This document shows positions 5,674-11,943 of a stretch of DNA of 11,943 bases, piece after piece. The first letter of the stretch is position 1. The number at the start of each line of letters is the position of its first letter. The notes beneath the pieces are model-generated. The model made no database searches and had not been told where the DNA came from. It saw only the letters and a list, made by a program, of their open reading frames with translations. This DNA comes from an uncultured bacterium (lineage in GTDB: Bacteria > Methylomirabilota > Methylomirabilia > Rokubacteriales > CSP1-6), in the NCBI GenBank assembly GCA_946479205.1, contig CAMLFJ010000043.1, positions 1-11,943 of the forward strand. The letters run 5' to 3'. Position numbers and translations under genes: made by a program.

Positions 5674-6047
5674 GCCGGGCCTTCGAGCCGCTGGGGCTCG
5701 ATCACCTGGTGCTCCACGTCCGCGACCAGGCCGCGTCGGAGCGTTTCTACGTCGACGTGCTCGGCTGCACGCTCGACCACGTGAACAAGCCGATCTCCCT
5801 GGTGCAGCTGCGCTTCGGAGAGCACCTCATCGATCTGCTGCCCGGTGAGCGTGTGGAGGGCGGCGGGCTGGATCACTTCTGCCTCTCGATCCGCTCCGGT
5901 GACCTCTCGCGGGTGCGCGACGAGCTCCGGGCGCGCGGGGTGACGGTGGACGGCGACGTGGTGCAGCGGCGTGGGGCCTTCGGCTCCGGGCCGTCGCTCT
6001 ACATCCAGGACCCGGACGGCTACCGGATCGAGCTCAAGCCCCGCTGA
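5670..6047 (+). CDS. VOC (glyoxalase/dioxygenase fold) protein
   Basis: A 125-residue protein with one vicinal-oxygen-chelate domain of two beta-alpha-beta-beta-beta modules. The first module begins LGLDHLVLHVRD and has the helix ASERFYVDVLG (22-32). The second begins GGGLDHFCLSI (64-74) and ends SLYIQDPDGYRIELKP (109-124). Likely metal ligands are H12, H69 and E121; the fourth is uncertain (H52 or D55). This pattern resembles small glyoxalase-like proteins annotated as virulence or antibiotic-resistance relatives, but the substrate cannot be told. Translation is coupled to the DUF4149 gene by an ATGA overlap. The 3' end overlaps the convergent TetR-like gene by 14 bp. Confidence 0.88.
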   Translation: MSRAFEPLGLDHLVLHVRDQAASERFYVDVLGCTLDHVNKPISLVQLRFGEHLIDLLPGERVEGGGLDHFCLSIRSGDLSRVRDELRARGVTVDGDVVQRRGAFGSGPSLYIQDPDGYRIELKPR

Positions 6048-6600
6048 TCGGTCCCCCAACTGCCAGAATCAGGAGGGTGCGGACGATCTGCTCGGCGGTG
6101 ACCGCCCCGCCGTCGGTGGCCGCCTGGAGCAGGCAGCCCTCGGCGGCGCCCACGATCACCGCGGCCACCGCGCCCGCGTCCATCCCGGCCCGGAAGGCGC
6201 CGGCCCGGACGCCTTCCACCAGGATGTCCTCCAGGGAGAGTCGGATCTGCTCGCGCTGCCACGCGAGGGTCAGCCGGAACTGCTTGTCGTGGCGCGCCCG
6301 CATCCAGCCCTGGAGGAAGAGTCCCGAGAAGTCGGGATCGCTCTCCCCGTAGGCCCCGAAGAGGATCTCCATCGCGCCTTCGAGCTTGGCCCGTGGCGCG
6401 CCGGGGCCTCGCGCCACGCGGGCGAGCTCGGCCACGATGGGCAGGCCGCGCTGTTCGACCAGGCCGGCCGCGGAAGCGGCGGCGGGCGGGGCCACCGCGA
6501 TCGGCGGGGCGGGGGGAGCCGGGACCGTGCGGCGCCGACGGACGCGGGAGCGGATCCGGCGCCGGGGACGGGCGGGGCGGCGGGATTTCCGCTTCTTCAC
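6034..6600 (-). CDS. TetR-like ligand-binding domain protein lacking the HTH, with arginine-rich N-terminus
   Basis: A 188-residue protein from a GTG at 6600. Residues about 45-180 look like a TetR-family C-terminal domain: RAKLEGAMEILFGAYGE (70-86), SGLFLQGWMRARHDKQFR (92-109), QIRLSLEDILVEGVRAGAFR (118-137) and AAVIVGAAEGCLLQA (146-160). The helix-turn-helix that should precede it is absent. In its place are 24 residues of which 16 are Arg or Lys, then a Pro/Ala linker (25-45). I read the other two minus-strand frames of this stretch and found no HTH there either, so a simple frameshift does not explain it. A second GTG at residue 36 (6493-6495) could give a 153-residue protein without the basic tail. 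It is last in the efflux operon, 11 bp after the FxLYD-like gene. It may sense an efflux substrate without classical DNA binding, or be a decayed regulator. Confidence 0.72.
   Translation of the reverse strand: MKKRKSRRPARPRRRIRSRVRRRRTVPAPPAPPIAVAPPAAASAAGLVEQRGLPIVAELARVARGPGAPRAKLEGAMEILFGAYGESDPDFSGLFLQGWMRARHDKQFRLTLAWQREQIRLSLEDILVEGVRAGAFRAGMDAGAVAAVIVGAAEGCLLQAATDGGAVTAEQIVRTLLILAVGGPISGA
6564..6584 (+). other. Potential G-quadruplex motif
   Basis: The plus strand has G-runs of 4, 3, 4 and 3 with loops of 2, 1 and 4 bases, a canonical four-run pattern. It is on the template strand, 16 to 36 bases after the start codon of the TetR-like gene, in the arginine-coding part. Further G-runs follow at 6506-6523. 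Confidence 0.55.
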
Positions 6601-6611
6601 ATCCGGGGAGA

Positions 6612-6992
6612 TCAGTTCCCGGACGAGACGAACTGGAAGGACTCGATCTCCACGCGGAAGCGGCGCTCGGAGCCGGGCGACGACATGCGGACCTCGAAGC
6701 TCGAGGAGCCGCGCGAGGGCACCACGCCGAAGACGTAGGCGCGGCCGCGACTCACCGTCCGGCCGTTCTCGTCGAGCCCTTCCACGCTCACGACGACGCG
6801 CTCACAGGACTGGTTGGTGCCGTTCCGCACCTCGCCGTAGACCAGGACGCGCCCGCTGCCCACGCGCTCGGTGGTGAAGCTCACCGCGAGGCGCGACGAG
6901 GACTGCGGCGTGAAGGTCTGGGACCGGGCGGCCGGAGCGAGCGCGAGGAGGAGCAGGCTTCCCGCCGCCGCGAGCAGGGCGCGGCGGATCAT
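6612..6992 (-). CDS. Small secreted FxLYD-like beta-sandwich protein
   Basis: A 126-residue protein with a Sec signal peptide (MIRRALLAAAGSLLLLALAP, cut likely after ARS at residue 24). The mature part has the sequence rhythm of FxLYD-type domains: LVYGEVRNGTNQS (50-62), VVVSVEGLDENGRTV (66-80) and VVPSRGSSSFEVRM (90-103). These are strands of an immunoglobulin-like sandwich without catalytic residues. One cysteine (C63) is present but no lipobox, so it should be soluble in the periplasm. The ATG start overlaps the permease stop (ATGA, 6989-6992), so the protein is made together with the transporter. It could be an accessory of the pump, but nothing in the sequence proves contact. Confidence 0.75.
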   Translation of the reverse strand: MIRRALLAAAGSLLLLALAPAARSQTFTPQSSSRLAVSFTTERVGSGRVLVYGEVRNGTNQSCERVVVSVEGLDENGRTVSRGRAYVFGVVPSRGSSSFEVRMSSPGSERRFRVEIESFQFVSSGN

Positions 6993-8221
6993 TCGTACCG
7001 GAGGGCGTCGATCGGATTGAGGCCGGCCGCCTTGCGGGCCGGGTAGAACCCGAAGAAGATGCCGACCGCGGCCGAGAAGCCGAAGGCGAGCAGGATCGCG
7101 TCGAACTGCAGCAGGGTGCGCCACTCCGCGAAGTAGGCGATCGCGTAGGAGCCGAGCAGGCCCGCCCCCACCCCGATGACCCCGCCGATCAGGGACAGGG
7201 TCACCGCCTCCACCAGGAACTGGGTGAGGATGTCCTTGCCGCGCGCGCCCACCGCCATGCGGAGGCCGATCTCCCGCGTCCGCTCGGTCACCGAGACCAG
7301 CATGATGTTCATGATACCGATACCGCCGACCAGCAGCGAGACCGAAGCGATGGCGGCCAGGAGGATCGTGAGGACCCGGGAGGCCGCCTCCTGGGACTGG
7401 AGCACCTCGGCGAGGTTGCGGAGGTTGAAGTCGTCTTCCTGGTGGGGCTGCAGGCGGTGACGCTGTCGCAGCAGCTCCCGGATCTCGTTCTCCGCCTCCT
7501 TCATGAGTCCCGCGTCCCGGACCTTGATGCTGATGGTGCCCACCGCGCGCCCCTTGGCCTGGTTGCCGCCCACGACCTTGGTCTTGGCGGTGGACATCGG
7601 GATTAGGATCTGATCGTCTTGGTCCTGCCCCCACGTCGTCTGTCCCTTGCGATCCATGACCCCGATGATGACGAACGGGACCTTCTTGATCCGGATCACC
7701 TGACCGAGCGGCTCCTCCTCGCCGAACAGGTTCTGCGCCACGGTCTGCCCGACCATGGCGACCTTGGATGCGCCCTCTACCTCCTCTCGGGTCAGCGAGC
7801 GCCCGGTGCTTACCTCCCAATCGCGGGCCGGGAGGTACTCCGGGGTCACTCCCAGGATGGTCGTGGACCAGTTGAGATTGGAGTAGACGACCTGGGCGTT
7901 GCCGCGGACGGAAGGGGCGACCACCTCCACGAGCGTGATATCCCGTTCGATCGCCAGGGCGTCGTCTTCGGAGAGCGTGGCCTGGGCGCCAGCCCCGAGT
8001 CGCACCCCCCCCTGGTTCACGGTGCCGGGCCAGATGATGATGAGGTTGGCGCCGAGGCTCTGGATCTGCTCGGCGACCCGGGCCTGGGCGCCGGCGCCCA
8101 CCGCCACCATGGTGATGACCGCGCCCACCCCGATGACGATGCCCAGCATGGTGAGCGCGCTCCGCAGCTTGTTGACGCGGAGGGCCCGCACCGCGATGCG
8201 CGCGCTCGCGAGGACGTTCAC
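6989..8221 (-). CDS. MacB/FtsX-type ABC transporter permease
   Basis: A 410-residue inner-membrane protein with the four-helix MacB topology. TM1 is at about 21-45 (LTMLGIVIGVGAVITMVAVG within it), then a large periplasmic MacB-type domain (about 46-275), then three helices near 281-308, 335-361 and 372-395. Hallmarks are LRVNKLRSALTMLGIVIG at the start, GGIGIMNIMLVSVTERTREIG and RMAVGARGKDI in the FtsX domain, and the C-terminal PARKAAGLNPIDALRYE. E. coli MacB fuses its ATPase to this part; here the two are separate proteins. The start is a GTG that overlaps the ATPase stop (GTGA). The family does not form a channel: it drives a periplasmic pump with MacA and TolC by mechanotransmission. Substrates of relatives include macrolides, peptides and lipoproteins; none can be deduced here. 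Confidence 0.95.
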   Translation of the reverse strand: MNVLASARIAVRALRVNKLRSALTMLGIVIGVGAVITMVAVGAGAQARVAEQIQSLGANLIIIWPGTVNQGGVRLGAGAQATLSEDDALAIERDITLVEVVAPSVRGNAQVVYSNLNWSTTILGVTPEYLPARDWEVSTGRSLTREEVEGASKVAMVGQTVAQNLFGEEEPLGQVIRIKKVPFVIIGVMDRKGQTTWGQDQDDQILIPMSTAKTKVVGGNQAKGRAVGTISIKVRDAGLMKEAENEIRELLRQRHRLQPHQEDDFNLRNLAEVLQSQEAASRVLTILLAAIASVSLLVGGIGIMNIMLVSVTERTREIGLRMAVGARGKDILTQFLVEAVTLSLIGGVIGVGAGLLGSYAIAYFAEWRTLLQFDAILLAFGFSAAVGIFFGFYPARKAAGLNPIDALRYE

Positions 8222-8997
8222 GGCGAGGCGACCTCGGGCTCCAGGTCCTCTTCCTCCTGCTCGTCTCCGCGGGGCAGGGTGGCGAGCTGCTCGCGGGCCA
8301 CCAGGCGGTCGCGGACCGTTTCGTCGCGGATCAGCCGCCCGTCGCGGAAGCCCAGCACGCGACCGGCGTAGCGCGCGATGTCGGCTTCGTGGGTCACCAC
8401 CACCACCGTGATGCCCTCGTGATTGAGGTCCTGGAAGAGGGCCATGATCTCCACGCTGGTGTGCGAGTCGAGCGCGCCGGTGGGCTCGTCGGCGAGGATC
8501 AGGATCGGATCGTTGATGAGGGCGCGCGCGATCGCCACCCGCTGCTGCTGCCCGCCCGACAGCTGCGCCGGGTGGTGGTGCTCCCGCTCCGAAAGGCCCA
8601 CCGCGGCGATCTTGGCGCGGGCCCGGGCCTGCCGGTCGCGCGCCTGGATAGCGCTGTAGAGCAGGGGCAGCTCCACGTTCTCGAGCGCGGAGGTGCGCGG
8701 TAGCAGGTTGAAGGTCTGGAACACGAAGCCGATCTTCTCGTTGCGCACCCGGGCGAGCCGGTCGCGCCCCATGTGGGAGACGTCGAGACCGTCGAGGCGG
8801 TACTGGCCGGCGGTCGGGGTGTCGAGGCAGCCGAGCAGGTTCATGAAGGTGGACTTGCCGGAGCCGGACGGCCCCATCACCGCCACGAACTCGCCCGGCT
8901 GGATGGCGACCGAGACGTTCCGGAGCGCGTGGATCCGCCGCGTGCCGAGGTGATAGTCCTTCACGAGATCCTCGGTCGCGATGAGGGCGTCGGGCAT
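8218..8997 (-). CDS. ABC transporter ATP-binding protein (MacB/LolD type)
   Basis: A 259-residue cytoplasmic ATPase. Walker [10 protein letters not shown] (42-50), Q-loop Q94 in [22 protein letters not shown], signature [15 protein letters not shown] (146-160), Walker [13 protein letters not shown] (166-177) and switch histidine H203 in [13 protein letters not shown] are all intact. The [17 protein letters not shown] and EPTGALDS wording is typical of the MacB/LolD/FtsE branch. After the core there is an acidic C-terminal extension (about 230-259, with [11 protein letters not shown]) not needed for ATP binding. It follows the adaptor gene after a single base (TGA-G-ATG) and overlaps the permease gene, so all three subunits should be made in step. 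It would work as a dimer with two copies of the permease. Confidence 0.96.
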   Translation of the reverse strand: MPDALIATEDLVKDYHLGTRRIHALRNVSVAIQPGEFVAVMGPSGSGKSTFMNLLGCLDTPTAGQYRLDGLDVSHMGRDRLARVRNEKIGFVFQTFNLLPRTSALENVELPLLYSAIQARDRQARARAKIAAVGLSEREHHHPAQLSGGQQQRVAIARALINDPILILADEPTGALDSHTSVEIMALFQDLNHEGITVVVVTHEADIARYAGRVLGFRDGRLIRDETVRDRLVAREQLATLPRGDEQEEEDLEPEVASP

Positions 8998-8998
8998 C

Positions 8999-10387
8999 TC
9001 AGAGCCGGAGCCGCGGGGCGCCTTGCGGCTGCTGCGGGCGGTCGCCCGGGACCATCACGCCGACGATCACCTGCTGGCCTTCCTTGATCTCGCCCTTGGC
9101 CACCTCCGTGTAGGTGCCGTCGCCGATGCCGAGCTGCAGCGAGAGCGCGGCCGGCTTGCCGTCCGGCCCGAGCATCCACACGCGACCCGCGGGCGGTCCC
9201 CCTGCGCGGCCGCCGCTCCCCGGTCCGGGTCGCGCTGGCCGCTCTCGCTCTGGGGCTTCCATCCCCGGGGGCCGGAAGCGGAGCGCCGCGTTCGGGACCT
9301 GGAGCACGCTCTCCTTCTGTTCGATGATGATCCGCACATTGGCGGTCATCCCGGGCAGGAGCCGCTGCTCCGGATTCTTGGCGCTCACCACCACGTCGTA
9401 GGTGACGACGTTCTGGACCACGAGGGGGGCCTTCCGGATCTGGACGACCTCGCCGGTGAAGGTCCGGCCCGGGAAGGAGTCCACCGTGAAGGTGGCGGTC
9501 TGGCCGACCTTGACCCGGCCCACGTCGGCCTCGTCCACGTTGGTGTCCACCTGCATGTTGCGCAGGTCCTGGGCGATCGTGAACAGGGTCGGCGCCTGGA
9601 GGCTCGCCGCGACGGTCTGCCCCACGTCCACGCTGCGGCCCACCACGGTGCCGTCCACCGGAGCGCGGATGTAGGTGCGATCGAGATCGACCTGGGCCTG
9701 GCGCAGCGCCTGCTCGTTCTGCACGACCTGGGCCGCCGCGTTCTTCAGCATCGCCTCCGAGACCCGGAGCTGGGCCTCCGCTGACCGCACCGCCGAGACC
9801 TGCGCGTCCTCCTGGGCCTTCGAGGCGTTCACCTGGGCCACCGCGGAGTCGTAGGTGGCCTGCGCGGTGTCCTCGTCGGCCTGGGCGATGAGGCCGCGCT
9901 GGCGCAGATCCTGGTTCCGGCCGAGCGTGCGCTTGGAGTCCACGACCGTGACCTGGGATTTGGCGGTCTGGGCGCGCGCGGCCAAGAGCGCGGCGCGGGC
10001 GTTCTCAAGGTCCGCGCGCGTCTTCTCCACCACCGCCTGCTGGTTCAGCACCGAGGCCTGGGCCGCGTCCACCTGGGCCTTCACCTGGTTGACCTTGGCC
10101 TCGAACGTCTCGGGGTCGATGCGGGCGATGACCTGGTCCTTCTTGACCATGGAGTTGAAGTCGGCGAGGAGCTCCTTGACCTGCCCGGAGATCTGGGAGC
10201 CGACCAGCACCGTGATGACCGCGTTGAGGGTACCGGTGGCGGAGACCGCGGAGGTGAGCGGCCCGCGCGACACCGCGGCGGTGCGGAAGGCGGAGCGAGC
10301 CCCGATGCCCTGGGTATAGAGATAGCCCCCGGAGATCACTCCCGCGGCGACCACGATCCCGACGATCCAGAGGACACGGCGCTTCAT
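8999..10387 (-). CDS. MacA-like periplasmic adaptor (HlyD/RND membrane-fusion family)
   Basis: A 462-residue protein anchored by one N-terminal helix (about 5-25). The two halves of the lipoyl domain are GSQISGQVKELL...KKDQVIARID (63-91) and RTYIRAPVDGTVVG (237-250). Between them lies a long Ala/Gln/Lys-rich coiled-coil hairpin (about 95-235), as in adaptors that reach TolC. The beta-barrel (about 278-355) includes VDEADVGRVKVGQTATF and LLPGMTANVRI, and a membrane-proximal domain follows. That domain is interrupted by a Gly/Pro/Arg-rich loop (about 371-402) and the protein ends in a Pro/Gln/Arg-rich tail. Both make it longer than E. coli MacA (about 370). It links the permease to the TolC-type protein. 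The gene lies 31 bp after tolC; no good Shine-Dalgarno precedes its ATG. Confidence 0.94.
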   Translation of the reverse strand: MKRRVLWIVGIVVAAGVISGGYLYTQGIGARSAFRTAAVSRGPLTSAVSATGTLNAVITVLVGSQISGQVKELLADFNSMVKKDQVIARIDPETFEAKVNQVKAQVDAAQASVLNQQAVVEKTRADLENARAALLAARAQTAKSQVTVVDSKRTLGRNQDLRQRGLIAQADEDTAQATYDSAVAQVNASKAQEDAQVSAVRSAEAQLRVSEAMLKNAAAQVVQNEQALRQAQVDLDRTYIRAPVDGTVVGRSVDVGQTVAASLQAPTLFTIAQDLRNMQVDTNVDEADVGRVKVGQTATFTVDSFPGRTFTGEVVQIRKAPLVVQNVVTYDVVVSAKNPEQRLLPGMTANVRIIIEQKESVLQVPNAALRFRPPGMEAPERERPARPGPGSGGRAGGPPAGRVWMLGPDGKPAALSLQLGIGDGTYTEVAKGEIKEGQQVIVGVMVPGDRPQQPQGAPRLRL

Positions 10388-10418
10388 GATGGTCAGACGC
10401 GCTGGGGGCGCGCGCTAT

Positions 10419-11867
10419 TTATCGGCGGCCCAGGGACCGCTCCAGGTTGGCAATGGCGATCCGGTAATCCGAGAGGGCCTGCGCCTCGGTGGACTGGGCC
10501 TGGGTGAGAGCGAGCTGGGCGTCGGTGAGCTCGATGATGTTGGCGACCCCCGCGTCGAAGCGTCCCCGGGCCAGCTGGTAGTTCTCCTCGGCCGACTCCA
10601 CTGCCTTGCGGGCGGCGCCGATACGCTCCTCCGCCTCGCCCAGGTTCAGATATGACTGCTCCACGCTCTGCCAGACCTGCAGCTCGGTATCGCGCACGCG
10701 GGCCCGGGACGCCTCGAGGTTGGCCTTGGCCTCCTTGTAGCGCGCGATCTTGCCGCCGCCGTCGAAGATGGACCAGTTGAGCGAGAGGCCGACCTGCCAC
10801 TCGTTGCCGGAGTCCGAGAAGCCGCTGGTGGATCGGGCGCTGGAGGCGGGGAATCCGGTGACGCCGGTCACTCCGTAGGTGCCGCTCCCGACCAGGTTGG
10901 GGAAGAAGTCCCGGAAGGTCTGGCGGACGAACGCGTCGGCCGCGTCGGCCTGCGCCTTGACCTGCCGGTACTCCGGCCGGTTCTTGAGCGCCTCGCCCAC
11001 CAGCGCCTCGCGGTCCATCGGGAACTGCTGGTACGCGAGCGTGTCCTTGACCTCGGTGGGCGCGTTGACCGCGATGCCCATCGCGGTGTTGAGCGCGACT
11101 CGCGCGAGGCTCACCGCGTTCTGGGCCCGGATCACGTTGACCCGTCCGTTGGCCACGTCCACCTCGGCGCGGGTCACGAAGGACTTGGGCTGAGTGCCGA
11201 CCTGGAAGAAGCCCTGCGCGCTGCGGAGGTTGACCTCGGCCCGGTCGAGCGCGGTTACGTTCACCTCGACCAGCCGCTTGGAGAGAAGCAGCGTGTAGTA
11301 CTGGGTCTTCACGAGCTGGGAGATGTCGAGCTTCTGGGCCTCGAGCACTTCCTTGATCGCCTCTGCGCTCGACTTGGCCACGTCTTTGGCCGCCCACGTC
11401 CGGCCGAAGTCGAAGAGGAGCTGCGACGCGGTGACGCTGGCGGAGCCGAAGTCGCCGGTGGTGGCGTCTCCGCTGAACGAGTTGATGGAGCGGGCCCGGC
11501 CGTAGCTGCCGGAACCGCTCAGCTGGGGCAGCAAGGGGGCCAGGGCCTGGTTCACGCGCTGCTGGGACGCCACGTAGTCGCCGATGCGCGCCACGATCTT
11601 CGGGGCGTTCTCCATACCGATGTTGACCGCCTCCTCGAGCGTCAGCTCGCGGCCGATCAGCTCCTGGGGGGTGGCGAACGGACGGATGCCGGGCGGGGCG
11701 GGCAGGGGCTCGCGCAGGGGCGTTGGCGCCGCGGACGGAGTCGGAGGGGGCGGCATCGGCGTGACCGGGGGCGAGGGGGCGGGCGTCTGCGCCGCGGCCG
11801 CCCCGGAGAGCGTCGTCGCCAGGGTGAGCGCCAGGACCAGAGAACGGGGGAAGTGCGGGCGGATCAT
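10419..11867 (-). CDS. TolC-family outer-membrane efflux protein
   Basis: A 482-residue outer-membrane channel subunit, within the family's usual length. A signal peptide (1-26, ending AAAAQ) is followed by an unusually proline-rich segment (27-63) and then LTLEEAVNIGMENAPKI (76-92), the normal start of OEP domains. The internal duplication typical of TolC is clear: strand/helix elements ASQLLFDFGRTWAA (147-160) and LSLNWSIFDGGGKIARY (361-377) correspond, as do FQVGTQPKSFVTRAEVDVAN (221-240) and RFDAGVANIIELTDAQLAL (436-454). Trimers would form the outer-membrane exit duct for the adaptor and ABC pump encoded downstream. The ATG overlaps the stop of an upstream gene (ATGA) and has AGGGAG seven bases before it. 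Confidence 0.95.
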   Translation of the reverse strand: MIRPHFPRSLVLALTLATTLSGAAAAQTPAPSPPVTPMPPPPTPSAAPTPLREPLPAPPGIRPFATPQELIGRELTLEEAVNIGMENAPKIVARIGDYVASQQRVNQALAPLLPQLSGSGSYGRARSINSFSGDATTGDFGSASVTASQLLFDFGRTWAAKDVAKSSAEAIKEVLEAQKLDISQLVKTQYYTLLLSKRLVEVNVTALDRAEVNLRSAQGFFQVGTQPKSFVTRAEVDVANGRVNVIRAQNAVSLARVALNTAMGIAVNAPTEVKDTLAYQQFPMDREALVGEALKNRPEYRQVKAQADAADAFVRQTFRDFFPNLVGSGTYGVTGVTGFPASSARSTSGFSDSGNEWQVGLSLNWSIFDGGGKIARYKEAKANLEASRARVRDTELQVWQSVEQSYLNLGEAEERIGAARKAVESAEENYQLARGRFDAGVANIIELTDAQLALTQAQSTEAQALSDYRIAIANLERSLGRR

Positions 11868-11943
11868 GCCATGTCTCCCTGCTGGGCGGCCACGATGTCG
11901 GCGGTGAACGTGAGCTTGATGTCCAGATCCCGGCGGGCCGGGC
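11864..11943 (-). CDS. 3' end of an unidentified gene upstream of the TolC gene
   Basis: On the minus strand one frame is open from the right edge to a TGA at 11864-11866, giving about 25 residues ending DIKLTFTADIVAAQQGDMA. It looks like a genuine C-terminus because its stop overlaps the TolC start as ATGA, the same junction type found elsewhere in this operon. Too little is left to name the family. It would be the gene just upstream in the efflux operon; the operon promoter must lie outside the window. Confidence 0.6.
   Translation of the reverse strand, partial: PARRDLDIKLTFTADIVAAQQGDMA
11875..11880 (-). promoter_or_regulatory. Ribosome binding site of the TolC-family gene
   Basis: The minus strand reads AGGGAG, seven bases before the ATG at 11867. 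It lies inside the end of the upstream gene. The ATG two bases upstream of the chosen start belongs to that gene's frame and is followed by GCA and a stop. Confidence 0.7.

Noticed and set aside
6386..7046. + strand Arg-rich frames across the TetR-like and FxLYD-like genes
   Set aside because: Low-complexity Arg/Gly/Ser shadows antisense to genes with signal peptide or domain evidence.
8005..8012. Run of eight C in the permease gene as a phase-variation tract
   Set aside because: The frame is intact through it, the tract is short, and such runs are expected at this base composition; no support for switching.
1..11943. CRISPR array, tRNA/rRNA genes, insertion sequence ends or attachment sites
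   Set aside because: No regularly spaced repeats, no cloverleaf or rRNA-like stretch, no transposase or integrase, and no long terminal repeats were seen on reading both strands.

Overview
This is a dense, very GC-rich bacterial window (about 70% G+C by eye) with almost no non-coding DNA. The longest gap is about 115 bp and no RNA gene, insertion sequence, CRISPR array or phage gene is visible. GC bias, the MacA/MacB/TolC-type envelope genes (which imply an outer membrane) and many stop/start overlaps suggest a Gram-negative soil or groundwater lineage, for example Methylomirabilota/Rokubacteria or a deltaproteobacterial-type group. That placement is a guess from style, not from a marker gene.

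Layout. Positions 1-596 (-) hold the 5' part of an EamA-family transporter, divergent from an SRPBCC-fold protein (620-1081, +). This meets tail to tail a ferritin-like diiron protein (1078-2100, -). The diiron gene is divergent from a TetR/AcrR regulator (2189-2851, +). The 88-bp region between them carries a 7+7 inverted repeat lying over plausible promoters for both genes, a compact self-contained control module. The TetR gene overlaps endonuclease IV (nfo, 2844-3722, +), which meets endonuclease III (nth, 3719-4366, -) tail to tail. nth is translationally coupled to an exported TPR protein (4363-5097, -). A divergent pair on the + strand follows: a DUF4149-like membrane protein (5212-5673) coupled to a VOC/glyoxalase-fold protein (5670-6047).

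The right half (6034-11943, -) reads as one operon, transcribed right to left: tail of an unidentified gene, TolC-type outer-membrane factor, MacA-like adaptor, ABC ATPase, MacB/FtsX-type permease, small secreted FxLYD-like protein, and finally a TetR-like protein. Most junctions are 1-bp gaps or 4-nt ATGA/GTGA overlaps. Together the central genes would form a tripartite ABC efflux or export machine spanning inner membrane, periplasm and outer membrane.

Most interesting points: (1) the last gene of the efflux operon has a TetR ligand-binding domain but no helix-turn-helix, which is replaced by an arginine-rich, proline-rich tail with a G-quadruplex motif on the opposite strand; (2) the palindrome between the diiron gene and its TetR; (3) two tail-to-tail gene pairs that share their stop codons in a single CTAG palindrome; (4) several promoter-like sequences placed so that the mRNAs would be leaderless or nearly so.
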